Source: an uncultured Prevotella sp. (GTDB taxonomy: Bacteria > Bacteroidota > Bacteroidia > Bacteroidales > Bacteroidaceae). From it: a DNA stretch of 64,000 nucleotides. This document shows, in pieces, positions 47,258 through 57,516 of this stretch (its first letter is position 1; each line of letters opens with the position of its first letter). The stretch spans positions 1-64,000 of the forward strand of contig CAMUYR010000013.1 in assembly GCA_947164965.1 (NCBI GenBank), in the 5' to 3' direction. A program made the position numbers and the translations under genes. The notes under the pieces were generated by a model. The model had not been told where the DNA came from and searched no databases. It saw only the letters and a program-made list of their open reading frames with translations.

Positions 47258-49030
47258 ATGAAGAGAATACTATTCATCGCATGCGCCCTTTGTGGCCAGC
47301 TGTTGGCTCAGGCGCAGCCAGCTGGAGGCTTTGGCGGTTTTCAGCAGCAAGTAAAACTTGAGACATCTCAAGAATGGAAGGATGTCAACTACGTAGGTGA
47401 TGGTCAGGCATATCATACCTGCGATATCTACCTGCCAAAGGTTGAGAAACCTTCGTATCCGGTAGTCATTCATATCTATGGCAGTGCATGGTTCAGCAAC
47501 AGCAGTAAGGGTGCTGCTGACTTGGGTACTATCGGTAAGGCGTTGTTGGAGGCAGGTTATGCAGTAGTTTGTCCTAACCACCGTTCCAGTATGGATGCCA
47601 AGTGGCCTGCGCAGATTCATGACATTCGTGCCGTCATCCGTTTTGTGCGTGGTGAAGCTAAGAAGTATAAGTTTGACACCTCGTTTATTGCTACCAGTGG
47701 ATTCTCTTCTGGTGGACATCTGGCATCTACTGCTGCTACTACCAGTGGTACCAAGAGTGCTACGGTTGGTACGGTAGAGATAGACCTGGAGGGTTCATTA
47801 GGTAATTATACCTCTGAGAGCAGTGCCGTGAACGCAGCTTGCGACTGGTCTGGTCCTATTGACCTGACAGCGATGGATTGCGGTGATGCCATGAAGATGG
47901 GTGACAACAGTCCTGAGGATGTGCTGTTAGGCTCTAAGCTGTCGAAGGAGCCGGACAAGTATCTCAGTCTGAGTGCTACATCCTATGTCGACAAGAACGA
48001 TCCTCCTATTATAATCTTCCATGGCGAAAAGGATAATGTTGTTCCTTGCTGTCAGGGTAAGAAGTTCTTCGAGGTGTTGAAGGCTGCTGGTGTGAAGACA
48101 GAGGCCACCTTTGTACCAGAGGGTGGACACGGCATGGGCATGTATAGTGAGGAGAATCTTCAGAAGATGGTACGCTTCCTCGATGCAGCCCGTGGACCTA
48201 AGCAGCGCCTTGTAGAGGATGGTGGTACAGGCGCTTTTAAGGCAATCATGAAGGAAGAGGCAGGACTTGCCGAGCATACCGTCTTTGTTCCTCAGGATTT
48301 GTCGAAGTTCAATCAGAAGAATCCTCTCCCTGTACTTGTATGGGGTAATGGTGCTTGTGCCAACTCGCCTTGGGAACACATGAACTTCCTCAATGAGATA
48401 GCTTCTCATGGTTATATCGTATTAGCTACGGGTATCATTCCTATGGTAGATGAATGGTATAAAGGTCCGATGTCGAGATCTGAGCAACAGATTGAAAGTA
48501 TCGACTGGATTATTGCTCAAAACCAGAATCCCAGCTCGCCTTACTATCAGAAGATTGACACAAAGCATATCTGTGTGGCAGGCATGTCGTGCGGTGGTCT
48601 GCAGACGCTCTTCAACTGCGCCGATCCTCGCATTACATCGCTGATGATTTGCAACAGCGGACTCTTCAAGCAGTCGAATGCCGCACAGGCTGTTGGCGGT
48701 ATGCCCATGCCCTCTAAAGATAAATTGAAGGAAATCCATACACCTATTATATATATATTGGGTGGAAAGACCGATATCGCTTACGAGAACGGTATGGATG
48801 ACTTCCATCTGATCAGCCATGTACCTGCCGTTGCTGCCAACTTCCCCGTTGGTCATGGTGGTACCTATCGCGAACCGCATGGTGGTGAGTTTACTGTTGT
48901 TGCCCTGGCTTGGCTGAACTGGCAGTTGAAGGGCGACAAGCAGGCCTCTAAGATGTTCGTAGGTAAGAACTGCGAACTTTCAAAGCGTAAGGACTGGACT
49001 ATTGAGAAAAACAAACGTTTCGGAAAGTAA
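47258..49030 (+). CDS. Secreted esterase with two tandem alpha/beta-hydrolase domains
   Basis: 590 residues, signal peptide (GQLLAQAQP) and a Gly-rich linker. The N-terminal domain (about 35-310) is of the BD-FAE/LIP-like type: HIYGSAWF oxyanion loop, Ser150 in GFSSGG, HGEKDNVVP and GGHG. The C-terminal domain (about 320-590) is a second hydrolase with Ser444 in GMSCGG, GGKTDIAYE and GHGGTY. Two different catalytic Ser sites suggest two ester substrates, for example feruloyl and acetyl groups (inference). The stop overlaps the GH3 start (TAATG). Confidence 0.83.
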   Translation: MKRILFIACALCGQLLAQAQPAGGFGGFQQQVKLETSQEWKDVNYVGDGQAYHTCDIYLPKVEKPSYPVVIHIYGSAWFSNSSKGAADLGTIGKALLEAGYAVVCPNHRSSMDAKWPAQIHDIRAVIRFVRGEAKKYKFDTSFIATSGFSSGGHLASTAATTSGTKSATVGTVEIDLEGSLGNYTSESSAVNAACDWSGPIDLTAMDCGDAMKMGDNSPEDVLLGSKLSKEPDKYLSLSATSYVDKNDPPIIIFHGEKDNVVPCCQGKKFFEVLKAAGVKTEATFVPEGGHGMGMYSEENLQKMVRFLDAARGPKQRLVEDGGTGAFKAIMKEEAGLAEHTVFVPQDLSKFNQKNPLPVLVWGNGACANSPWEHMNFLNEIASHGYIVLATGIIPMVDEWYKGPMSRSEQQIESIDWIIAQNQNPSSPYYQKIDTKHICVAGMSCGGLQTLFNCADPRITSLMICNSGLFKQSNAAQAVGGMPMPSKDKLKEIHTPIIYILGGKTDIAYENGMDDFHLISHVPAVAANFPVGHGGTYREPHGGEFTVVALAWLNWQLKGDKQASKMFVGKNCELSKRKDWTIEKNKRFGK

Positions 49031-51369
49031 TGAAAAAACTAGCCCTGGTGTGCCTGACAGCACTCCTCGTTGGATGTAATTCCCATCAGGATATGGAAAA
49101 GCAAATAGACGAGCTCTACGGCAAAATGTCGCAGGAGGAACGTATCGCCCAACTGAAAAGTATGTATATGGACGACCTCTTCGATCCATTGGGCAGGTTA
49201 GATACGGAGAAATGCCATAAGCTGATTCCTAACGGTATCGGCCATTTCTCACAGTATGCCAGCCAAAAGCCTATGGATCCCAATGTGCTTCGTGACCGTG
49301 TAGCCGCCGTGCAGGAATGGTTGATGAAGAATACTCCCAATGGTATTCCTGCTCTTTTCCATGAGGAGGTATTGTCAGGAATTAACACCAGAGGCGCAAC
49401 AATCTATCCTCAACAGATAGGACAGGCCTGCTCGTTTAATCCCGAATTGGCAGAGTTGAAAACTCAGCAGACGGGAACAGCTATGCGGAAAATGGGTGGT
49501 GTCCTTTCTCTTTCACCGATGGTCGACGTTTGTCGTACACCTAGTTTCAATCGTTTAGAGGAATCGTATGGAGAAGATGCCTATCTCTCTGCCGTGATGG
49601 GTGTTGCTTTTGTTCGCGGCTTGCAACAGGGTGACCTCACGAAGGGAGTGGGTGCATGCTCCAAGCACTACTTGGGATATGGTGGTGGCGGTGATGCTGA
49701 AGAGAAAGAGCTGATGGAGGAAATCCTGTTACCCCATGAGGCGATGATCCGTCTGGCAGACAGCAAGGCTGTCATGCCTGGCTATCATGCTATGGCTGAT
49801 TCGAATGGCGTCAAGACGAACTGTGTAGCTAACGGCAGGATTCTCAAGGACATATTGCGTGGTTATCTGGGATTCGACGGTATGGTAGTTAGCGATTATA
49901 CGGCTATCGACCAATTGCCAGATCTAGACGATGTGGTACAGAAAGCAGCCGCTGCCATCAACGGAGGCAACGATGTGGATTTTCCTTTTGGTGCCAACTA
50001 CCAGCATCTGCAGGAAGCGATGGATCGTGGACTCGTGAAGCCAGAAGTGTTGGAACGTGCTGTTAAGGATGTACTTCGTTATAAGTTCCGTGCAGGACTC
50101 TTTGACAAGAATGCTTATCTCTACAGCAAGGAAGAAATTAAGTTAGACACGCCAGAAGAGCGTCAGACAGCTTATCAGATTGCTACTCAATCCGTTGTCT
50201 TGTTAGAGAATAACGGCATTCTGCCACTGAAAGCCAAGAATATTCTTCTGACTGGTCCCAACGCCAATTCTATGTGGGCCATGTGTGGTGACTATTCATT
50301 CCCAGCCATGAGCTACTTCTGGAAGAAAATTGAAGAAGATCTGGATCATCCACATGTAATAGGTCTTTTCGAAGGCATGAAGAAACAAAAGCCAGAGGAT
50401 GTCAACCTCCTTTATTCACGTGGTTGCGACTGGACGGAGGAAATAGAGACGAAGTATACGGAAGGCGGCGATGAGCGTGCTTGGGAGTATGCGATTTTAC
50501 ATCGTAAAGTGGATGCTGGTGAGAAAGCTGACAAGACAGAAGCCTTACAGATGGCTCAGGAGGCTGATGTCATCATAGCTGCTATGGGTGAGAATGTGAT
50601 GTTGTGTGGTGAGAACCGTGACCGTCAGGGACTCCGTCTGCCAGGCAAACAGGAACAGTATGTCGAAGAATTGCTCCAGACAGGCAAGCCTGTGGTATTG
50701 GTGTTGTTTGGAGGACGTGCCCAGGTCGTTTCCAGCTTGGCTGAACGTTGTGCTGCTGTCATTCAGGCATGGTATCCTGGTGAAGAGGGCGGCAATGCCG
50801 TTGCAGATATTCTCTATGGAAAAGTGTCTCCTTCTGCTAAACTCTCCGTCAGCTATCCCAACAAGGAGGTCTACGAACCTCTCTGTTACAACTACACAGG
50901 CAAGCAAGACGCCCGTGTACAATGGCCTTTCGGCTATGGCCTTAGCTATACGACCTTTGAGTATAAGAACCTGAAGGTGGATGAAGATGTCAAGACAGAT
51001 GCGGAGTTTGTCAATATTTCGTTCGAAGTGACTAATACTGGTAAGATGGCTGCCGATGAGATAGCACAGATTTATCTATCACCCACTACTGCTGACCAGC
51101 ATATTCGTCCTATTCAACTGCAGGGTTTTGCCCGTGTGTCGCTCCAACCTGGTGAAACAAAGCAGGTGGAGGCACAGCTATTCACAGAGCAGTTTGGTTA
51201 TTACAGTCACGAAGGAGAGCGTCAGTGGAATGTGCGACCAGGTACTTTTGTGATTAAGATAGGCGCATCGTCTACTGACATCAAGCTACAACAACAGGTT
51301 GTTCTTCAGGGAGAACCTGTCGTTAAACCACTGAGAACTAATTATTTTTCTAAAATAACAACACGATGA
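49030..51369 (+). CDS. Glycoside hydrolase family 3, probable beta-xylosidase
   Basis: 779 residues, lipoprotein signal (TALLVGCNS). The TIM barrel has KHYLGYGGGG and nucleophile Asp289 in GMVVSDYTA. The second domain has ENVMLCGENRDRQGLRLPG, and a fibronectin-III-like domain closes the chain (TNTGKMAADEIAQIYL). Xylobiose and short xylo-oligosaccharide hydrolysis in the periplasm fits the locus; beta-glucosidase is the alternative. Overlaps the previous stop by 1 bp and the next start by 4 bp (ATGA). Confidence 0.92.
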   Translation: MKKLALVCLTALLVGCNSHQDMEKQIDELYGKMSQEERIAQLKSMYMDDLFDPLGRLDTEKCHKLIPNGIGHFSQYASQKPMDPNVLRDRVAAVQEWLMKNTPNGIPALFHEEVLSGINTRGATIYPQQIGQACSFNPELAELKTQQTGTAMRKMGGVLSLSPMVDVCRTPSFNRLEESYGEDAYLSAVMGVAFVRGLQQGDLTKGVGACSKHYLGYGGGGDAEEKELMEEILLPHEAMIRLADSKAVMPGYHAMADSNGVKTNCVANGRILKDILRGYLGFDGMVVSDYTAIDQLPDLDDVVQKAAAAINGGNDVDFPFGANYQHLQEAMDRGLVKPEVLERAVKDVLRYKFRAGLFDKNAYLYSKEEIKLDTPEERQTAYQIATQSVVLLENNGILPLKAKNILLTGPNANSMWAMCGDYSFPAMSYFWKKIEEDLDHPHVIGLFEGMKKQKPEDVNLLYSRGCDWTEEIETKYTEGGDERAWEYAILHRKVDAGEKADKTEALQMAQEADVIIAAMGENVMLCGENRDRQGLRLPGKQEQYVEELLQTGKPVVLVLFGGRAQVVSSLAERCAAVIQAWYPGEEGGNAVADILYGKVSPSAKLSVSYPNKEVYEPLCYNYTGKQDARVQWPFGYGLSYTTFEYKNLKVDEDVKTDAEFVNISFEVTNTGKMAADEIAQIYLSPTTADQHIRPIQLQGFARVSLQPGETKQVEAQLFTEQFGYYSHEGERQWNVRPGTFVIKIGASSTDIKLQQQVVLQGEPVVKPLRTNYFSKITTR

Positions 51370-52877
51370 AGAAACTATTCTTACTAATCCCATTTGTGGC
51401 ATTGCTGATGGGCTGCTCTTCTAATGAGAAAGGTGGCGAATGCCCTGTGCTTACTGTTGAGGGTGGTCAGATTTCTGGCGTAAAGGTTGATTATGCCGTT
51501 AATGGGGCAACGACTACCTATTATGAATATAAAGGAATACCGTATGCAGCAGCTCCGATCGGCGACCTGCGTTGGAAAGAGCCTCAGCCTGTAGTGAAAT
51601 GGGAAGGTGTCCGTCAGTGCGACAAGTTCGGACATCCAGGCTATCAGGCCGTACACTACCCCGGCTTCTATGCTTCAGAGTGGGGCTATGGCGATGAGGC
51701 TCCCTATAGTGAGGATTGTCTCTATCTGAACGTATTTACAAAAGCTGCCGGTCAGCCTGATAAGAAGCTTCCCGTAGCTCTTTGGATACATGGCGGCGGC
51801 TATCGTGAGGGCTGGGGGTCCGAACCAGAGTTCGATGGACGCGAGTGGGCCTTGAAGGATGTGGTGCTTGTCTCTATCAACTACCGCTTGGGTATTTTCG
51901 GCTTTATGCCTTATGGCGAGCTGTCTGCTGAGAGTCCTCATGGCGTTTCAGGCAACTATGGTATTCTTGACCAGATCCAGTCGTTGAAGTGGATTAAGGA
52001 AAATATCGCCCAGTTTGGTGGCGATCCAGACAACGTGACCATCTTCGGACAGAGTGCAGGTGCCGGTAGTGTCCGTACCCTTTGTGAGAGCCCGTTGGCT
52101 CGTGGATTATTCCATAAGGCTGTCATCATGAGCGGTGGTGGACTAAACGTTCCTCCAAAGGATGGTGAGGCTGCAAAGCCTGCTACACCGATGGTGAAGT
52201 TCTTTACCTATAATCCTACACTGAAAGAGGCTGAGGCTGAGACCAAGAAGGTCATGGACTGGGCAGGACTGACCGATCTGAAGAAGTTGCGTGCTGCCTC
52301 TACGGAGATACTCTATACCGTTGGTACCTTATATAATATGGTTAACAAGAGTGATGTGATAGTGATGCAGCGTCCTATTGTCGACGGTTATGTGTCGCTG
52401 AAGTCGTTTGATGAGGCTGCCCGTGAGGGAAGCATCGCTGATGTACCTTATATGATAGGCTATACCCTTAACGATATGGGTTCGATGTCTCCTGGCATCG
52501 CTGAGTTCTGTAAGGTTCGTCAGGAAAAGGGTGGCAAGGCTTGGGCTTACGAGTTTGCACGTCCGTTACCTGATGATGGTAAGCATCCTGAGATTACAGA
52601 TCGACTGAAAGGTGCCTTCCACTCGTCTGACCTGTGGTTCGTCTTCAAGTCTTTGGAACACTGCTGGCGTCCATGGACACAAGGTGACTGGGATCTTGCT
52701 GAGAAGATGTTGACAGCATGGACTAACTTTGCTAAATACAGCGATCCTAACGGTACAGACGGCAAGAGTCTGGGTTGGGAACCATGTACGGCTGAAAAAC
52801 CTCAATTTATGCTCTTTAAGTTAGACGATAAAGACGCAGAAGCTTCAACGATGGGTGAACCAATCTTGCCACAATGA
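51366..52877 (+). CDS. Type-B carboxylesterase (CE10-like) lipoprotein
   Basis: 503 residues, lipoprotein signal (LLMGCSSNEK). Type-B features: YKGIPYAAAPIGDLRW, SEDCLYLNV, the oxyanion loop WIHGGGYREGWG and nucleophile Ser230 in FGQSAGAG. It probably de-esterifies xylo-oligosaccharides (acetyl or aromatic groups), as similar genes recur in Bacteroidetes xylan loci; true substrate unknown. ATGA overlaps on both sides suggest translational coupling. Confidence 0.9.
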   Translation: MKKLFLLIPFVALLMGCSSNEKGGECPVLTVEGGQISGVKVDYAVNGATTTYYEYKGIPYAAAPIGDLRWKEPQPVVKWEGVRQCDKFGHPGYQAVHYPGFYASEWGYGDEAPYSEDCLYLNVFTKAAGQPDKKLPVALWIHGGGYREGWGSEPEFDGREWALKDVVLVSINYRLGIFGFMPYGELSAESPHGVSGNYGILDQIQSLKWIKENIAQFGGDPDNVTIFGQSAGAGSVRTLCESPLARGLFHKAVIMSGGGLNVPPKDGEAAKPATPMVKFFTYNPTLKEAEAETKKVMDWAGLTDLKKLRAASTEILYTVGTLYNMVNKSDVIVMQRPIVDGYVSLKSFDEAAREGSIADVPYMIGYTLNDMGSMSPGIAEFCKVRQEKGGKAWAYEFARPLPDDGKHPEITDRLKGAFHSSDLWFVFKSLEHCWRPWTQGDWDLAEKMLTAWTNFAKYSDPNGTDGKSLGWEPCTAEKPQFMLFKLDDKDAEASTMGEPILPQ

Positions 52878-55054
52878 AACGAATAATTAGTTTAATTTCA
52901 ATATGCTGCTGCGCCATCATGATGTTGGCACAGCAGCCTTTTGGTGATGGACAGTTGACGGTCAAGAAGGTGGCACGTAATGCCGTCCGCATTCAGTATA
53001 CGGAAGGGCAGGTACAACAAAACAATCTGCCTGATTGGCTGTATGTCAAGCACGAAACCGTTAAGGACTGCGATCTGAAGATTAAGGTCGATGCCAAGAA
53101 GCAATTGCTCACCATCAAGGACAGGAAGGAAAGGACTGTCTTTACAGCTACTCGTCATCAGTTGACTAATGGAGAGGCTACATTGGCTTTCTCGTCGCCA
53201 AAGGATGAGTATCTCTATGGACTCGGCCAATTTCAGGATGGCTATAGCAATGTGCGTGGACTCTCCCGACGACTGACACAGGTGAATACGCAGATCTCCA
53301 TTCCTATGTTGCTGTCGAGCAAGGGTTATGGCGTGCTTTGGAACAACTACGGAATGACGGAGTTTAATCCTAGTAACCAACATGTGAAACTGATTAAGCA
53401 TGAAGGTGCAGGACGGCGCGAGGTAGTGAATGTCACATCTACTGAAGGTGGAAAACGTGAAATACGTGAACGCCACATCTTTGAGGCAGCGATAGATATT
53501 CCTGAAGAGGGTGATTATGCTTTGTTGCTGGATGTGGGACAGAAGATGGCACGTCGGCATAACCTGTGCATTGACGGACAGCCGGTGATTGAGATGCAGA
53601 ACCTCTGGCTTCCGCCAACGGCTTCTAAGATAGTGCATCTCCGTAAAGGCCATCACACCATCACGGCTGAGTTGACGAAGGATGACAGGCCTATTCTCTA
53701 TTATCATAAGGTTAAGGATGAAACAGTATTCCGCTCACCGGTAGCTACAGCTGTCGACTATACCGTATTCGTTGGTTCTGCCGACGAAATTATTGCCACT
53801 TATCGCCAACTGACAGGTGAGTGCCCGCAGATGCCTAAATGGGCATTGGGCTATATCCATTGTCGTGAACGTTTCCATTCCTCAGCCGAGATCCTGGAAA
53901 CCGCCAACCGCTTTTGCAAGGAACAGATGCCCTTGAGTTTGATTGTTCAGGACTGGCAGTATTGGGGCAAATACGGTTGGAACTCCATGCAGTTCGACGA
54001 AGACTACTACCCTGACCCCAAAGCACTTACTGACAGCTTACACAAGATGGGTATCCGTCTGATGCTTAGTGTCTGGTCGAAGATTGACAAGAATTCTGAG
54101 GTAGGACGCCAGATGGAGCGCGATCAATATTACATTCCTGGTACCGACTGGATAGACTTCTTCAATCCTCAGGCAGCAGCTACTTATTGGAAGAATTTCC
54201 GCGAACGACTTCTTCCTTTGGGTATTGATGCCTGGTGGCAGGATGCTACAGAGCCGGAGAACGATGACCTGGTGGGTCGTCGTGTTAATAATGGGCAATG
54301 GAGTGGCGAACAGGTACGCAATGTATATCCGTTGCTGGTCAACAAGACTGTCTATGAGGGGTTGGTAGCAGCTGGACGTGAACCCATGATTCTGACCCGT
54401 TGTGGATTTCCTGGTATCCAGCGCTATGGCTCAGCCCTTTGGAGTGGTGATGTAGGCAATGATTGGGAGACCTTCCGCCGTCAGATTACTGCAGGATTGG
54501 GTGTTCAGGCTGCCGGCATTCCTTGGTGGACCTACGACGCAGGAGGCTTCTTCCGTCCTGGCGACCAGTATACCAATCAAGACTATATCGAGCGAATGCT
54601 GCGTTGGATAGAAGCCAGCGTTTATCTCCCTTTGATGCGTGTTCACGGCTATATGAGTAATACGGAGCCTTGGAACTATGGTGCTGAGGCGCAGACCATT
54701 ATAGCCAAGTGCCTGAAGGAGCGTGAACACCTTCGTCCCTATATCGAGAAGTGTGCTAATCGTGTCGCAACAGAGGGTTATACCCTTATGCGCCCTTTGG
54801 TCTTCGATTTCTCCGACGATCCACAGGCCCTTCAGCAACCCTATGAATATATGTTCGGTCCCTCGCTGCTTATCAGTCCTGTCACTGAACCAGGTGTCAC
54901 AGTGTGGAAAACCTATCTGCCTAAATGTAAAGAAGGCTGGACCGACTATCATACAGGACGCCATTATGTTGGCGGACAAACTGTTACCACTACGATTGAC
55001 AAATCCTTTATCCCCGTTTTTGTGCGTGGAAATAACAAAAGTATACTTAAATGA
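52874..55054 (+). CDS. Glycoside hydrolase family 31, probable alpha-xylosidase or alpha-glucosidase, with PA14 insert
   Basis: 726 residues, signal peptide (IMMLAQQ). An N-terminal beta-sandwich is interrupted by a PA14-like insert (about 198-280; HIFEAAIDIPEEGDYALLLD). The barrel follows with nucleophile Asp457 in AWWQDATEPE and acid Asp526 in WSGDVGNDWETF. PA14-containing GH31 enzymes include alpha-xylosidases acting on longer oligosaccharides. In this locus it may remove alpha-linked xylose or galactose side groups. Overlaps the previous and next genes by 4 bp. Confidence 0.9.
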   Translation: MKRIISLISICCCAIMMLAQQPFGDGQLTVKKVARNAVRIQYTEGQVQQNNLPDWLYVKHETVKDCDLKIKVDAKKQLLTIKDRKERTVFTATRHQLTNGEATLAFSSPKDEYLYGLGQFQDGYSNVRGLSRRLTQVNTQISIPMLLSSKGYGVLWNNYGMTEFNPSNQHVKLIKHEGAGRREVVNVTSTEGGKREIRERHIFEAAIDIPEEGDYALLLDVGQKMARRHNLCIDGQPVIEMQNLWLPPTASKIVHLRKGHHTITAELTKDDRPILYYHKVKDETVFRSPVATAVDYTVFVGSADEIIATYRQLTGECPQMPKWALGYIHCRERFHSSAEILETANRFCKEQMPLSLIVQDWQYWGKYGWNSMQFDEDYYPDPKALTDSLHKMGIRLMLSVWSKIDKNSEVGRQMERDQYYIPGTDWIDFFNPQAAATYWKNFRERLLPLGIDAWWQDATEPENDDLVGRRVNNGQWSGEQVRNVYPLLVNKTVYEGLVAAGREPMILTRCGFPGIQRYGSALWSGDVGNDWETFRRQITAGLGVQAAGIPWWTYDAGGFFRPGDQYTNQDYIERMLRWIEASVYLPLMRVHGYMSNTEPWNYGAEAQTIIAKCLKEREHLRPYIEKCANRVATEGYTLMRPLVFDFSDDPQALQQPYEYMFGPSLLISPVTEPGVTVWKTYLPKCKEGWTDYHTGRHYVGGQTVTTTIDKSFIPVFVRGNNKSILK

Positions 55055-57516
55055 TGAAGAAATCCGTTCTTTTCTTACTACTGTTATCAACATTTATGAG
55101 CGCCCGGGCCTATAAGCCATGGACGAAAGGTGCTTTCGAGACAGGCCAGTACCGCAATGTCTTTGCAGAGATGGGCTATACGCAGGCTGCTATCGACGCA
55201 AAGCTGAAAGAGGTGTTCAACGACGTGTTCCGTGGTCCCAACAAGGTATACTTTGAAGTTGGCGATACGATGGGTTATGTGTCAGACATCAAGAACCACG
55301 ATGCCCGTACAGAGGGCATGTCGTATGGTATGATGATTGCCGTACAGTTTGGCGAAAAAGATATCTTCGACCGCCTGTGGCGATGGAGCAAGAAGTATAT
55401 GCAGCATAAGAGTGGTAACCATCAGGGCTATTTTGCATGGAGTTGTAAGACCGATGGTACCCGCAATGCAGAGGGTGCGGCCAGTGATGGTGAGCTGTAT
55501 TACATCACAGCACTTATCTTCGCCTCTAACCGCTGGGGTAATGATACGGGCATCAACTACAAGAAAGAGGCACAGTATATCCTCAACATGATTCAGGATC
55601 GTGAATATGCGCCAGAGCCTCGTCCAGGATTTCCGCCGATGGTTCAGGAGGATAGGCCTCGTATGCATCTCATCGATCCGGGAACCAAACTGATTACCTT
55701 TACCCCTGATGGTTTCGGTCAGCGCTTTACTGACCCCTCATATCATATCCCTGCCTTTTATGAGGTATGGGCCAAGTGGGCTGACGATGGACGTTCCGAC
55801 TATTGGAACGAGTGTGCTGCGGCCTCTCGTGAGTTTCTGCATAAGGCTATCAACGAGACAACAGGCCTTAATGCTGACATGTGTCAATATGATGGCTCTG
55901 AGATGCAGATGCCCCGTTTCCCGGGTATGCCTCAGCGTCCTCAGGGTCAGAAGCCACGTCGCAATGGTAGCAACAACTTCCGTTATGACTCTTGGCGCGT
56001 TCCTATGAATATTGCGCTTGATTATGAGTGGAGCTGTGCAGACGGTGATTGGCAGCGCAAGTATGGTGAAACCATTCAGAAATTCTTTTATGCTCAGGGT
56101 GTTGACAAGTTTGTCGATCAATACCGTACAGACGGCTCGCAGCCCGAGGAGGACGAGATTTTGCCTGCAGGTGGTTTCCGTAAGTTGCGCCATAGCATCG
56201 GACTCGTCAGCACCATTGCTGCCGCTTCCGTGATGTGCAGTCATAAGAAGAGTAAGGAGTTTGTAGACCATCTGTGGAATGCTAAGCACGAACCCTTTGA
56301 GGATGGCTATTTCGATGCCTATTACGATGGTCTGTTGCGACTCTTCGCCTTTATGCACCTCAGTGGAAACTATCGTGTGATAACGCCTAATACTTCCACT
56401 GTACCTTTGGTATACAATGTAGAGAATACAGGCAGTCACTATGCAAAGCCGAAGATGGCAAAACCCGACAAGTTGCCTATTATTCATGAGTTGCCCGATC
56501 CGTTAGAGGGTGTCAGCAGTTTTGCTGATTGGGCTAAGAGACGTAGTGATATTGGTCATATGATTCAGCACTATGGCATCGGCACCAAGCCACAGATGAA
56601 GCGTGAACAGGTGAAGGCCCGTATGGAGGGTGATACGCTGTTTGTAGATGTGACAGTCGGTAACGAAACGCTGACTCTGAAGTCGCACATCCGCTATCCC
56701 AAGGTGGGACAGCCTCCCTATGCGCTGATGATTGGTACGGATATGATAGCCCTGCCCCGTAAGCTGTTTGAAGACAGACCTATTGCCACCGCTACATTCA
56801 CCTCGGCTCAAGTCAATGACTACAAGCAGTTTGGCAAGCATCATGATAGAGGTGAACATGCCTTCGACCGTTTGTATCCACAACTGAAAGACAACGGTGC
56901 TTATAGCGAGTGGGCCTGGGGATTCAGCAGACTCATTGACGGACTGCAGCAATTAGGACCAGAGGTGACGAAGATAGACACCAGGCATATCGGTGTGACG
57001 GGTTGTTCGTATGCGGGTAAGATGGCACTCTACTGTGGTGCTTTCGACGAACGTGTGGCTCTGACGATAGCACAGGAGCCTGGAGGTGGTGGTGCTGCCG
57101 CATGGCGAAAGTCGCACGAGTCGAAAGAGAAGGTGGAGGATATCGACAAGACGGATTATCACTGGTTCCTGGAGAGTCAACGTGAGAATTTCAAGGGCGA
57201 CTCTGTTTACCGTCTGCCATACGACCAGCATGAGCTGTGTGCAATGGTATGTCCAAGAGCCTTGCTGCTGTTGGGCAATCCTGACTTTGTATGGCTCTCT
57301 GATGTAGCCATGCTCGCCTCAGCCAAAGCAGCTCATCCTGTTTGGGAGCGCTTTGGTATCGGCGATCGTATGGGTTGGAGTATTGAGGGCGGTCATGGAC
57401 ACTGTCAGTTGCCTGAGAGTCAATGGCCAGAAGTGCAGGCCTTCATTGACCGCTTCCTCTTGGGACGTAACGTAGCTACTCTTGTGCAAAAGCAGCTGCT
57501 TCCGCCTCAGCAATAA
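55051..57516 (+). CDS. GH8-CE15 fusion: xylanase/exo-oligoxylanase plus glucuronoyl esterase-like domain
   Basis: 821 residues, signal peptide (STFMSARA). GH8 domain (about 20-445): acid Glu88 in ARTEGMSYGM, Asp146 in ASDGELYY and Asp313 in RYDSWRVPMN. GH8 enzymes of Bacteroidetes xylan loci act on xylan or release xylose from reducing ends. The C-terminal domain (about 495-810) is CE15-like: Ser653 in GCSYAGK, Glu676 in AQEPGGGG and His784 in GHGHCQ. CE15 enzymes cleave ester bonds between lignin and glucuronoyl side chains of xylan. The Arg that usually follows the nucleophile (GCSRxGK) is Tyr654 here. Last gene of the locus; its 3' end overlaps the convergent rnc by 41 bp. Confidence 0.88.
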   Translation: MMKKSVLFLLLLSTFMSARAYKPWTKGAFETGQYRNVFAEMGYTQAAIDAKLKEVFNDVFRGPNKVYFEVGDTMGYVSDIKNHDARTEGMSYGMMIAVQFGEKDIFDRLWRWSKKYMQHKSGNHQGYFAWSCKTDGTRNAEGAASDGELYYITALIFASNRWGNDTGINYKKEAQYILNMIQDREYAPEPRPGFPPMVQEDRPRMHLIDPGTKLITFTPDGFGQRFTDPSYHIPAFYEVWAKWADDGRSDYWNECAAASREFLHKAINETTGLNADMCQYDGSEMQMPRFPGMPQRPQGQKPRRNGSNNFRYDSWRVPMNIALDYEWSCADGDWQRKYGETIQKFFYAQGVDKFVDQYRTDGSQPEEDEILPAGGFRKLRHSIGLVSTIAAASVMCSHKKSKEFVDHLWNAKHEPFEDGYFDAYYDGLLRLFAFMHLSGNYRVITPNTSTVPLVYNVENTGSHYAKPKMAKPDKLPIIHELPDPLEGVSSFADWAKRRSDIGHMIQHYGIGTKPQMKREQVKARMEGDTLFVDVTVGNETLTLKSHIRYPKVGQPPYALMIGTDMIALPRKLFEDRPIATATFTSAQVNDYKQFGKHHDRGEHAFDRLYPQLKDNGAYSEWAWGFSRLIDGLQQLGPEVTKIDTRHIGVTGCSYAGKMALYCGAFDERVALTIAQEPGGGGAAAWRKSHESKEKVEDIDKTDYHWFLESQRENFKGDSVYRLPYDQHELCAMVCPRALLLLGNPDFVWLSDVAMLASAKAAHPVWERFGIGDRMGWSIEGGHGHCQLPESQWPEVQAFIDRFLLGRNVATLVQKQLLPPQQ

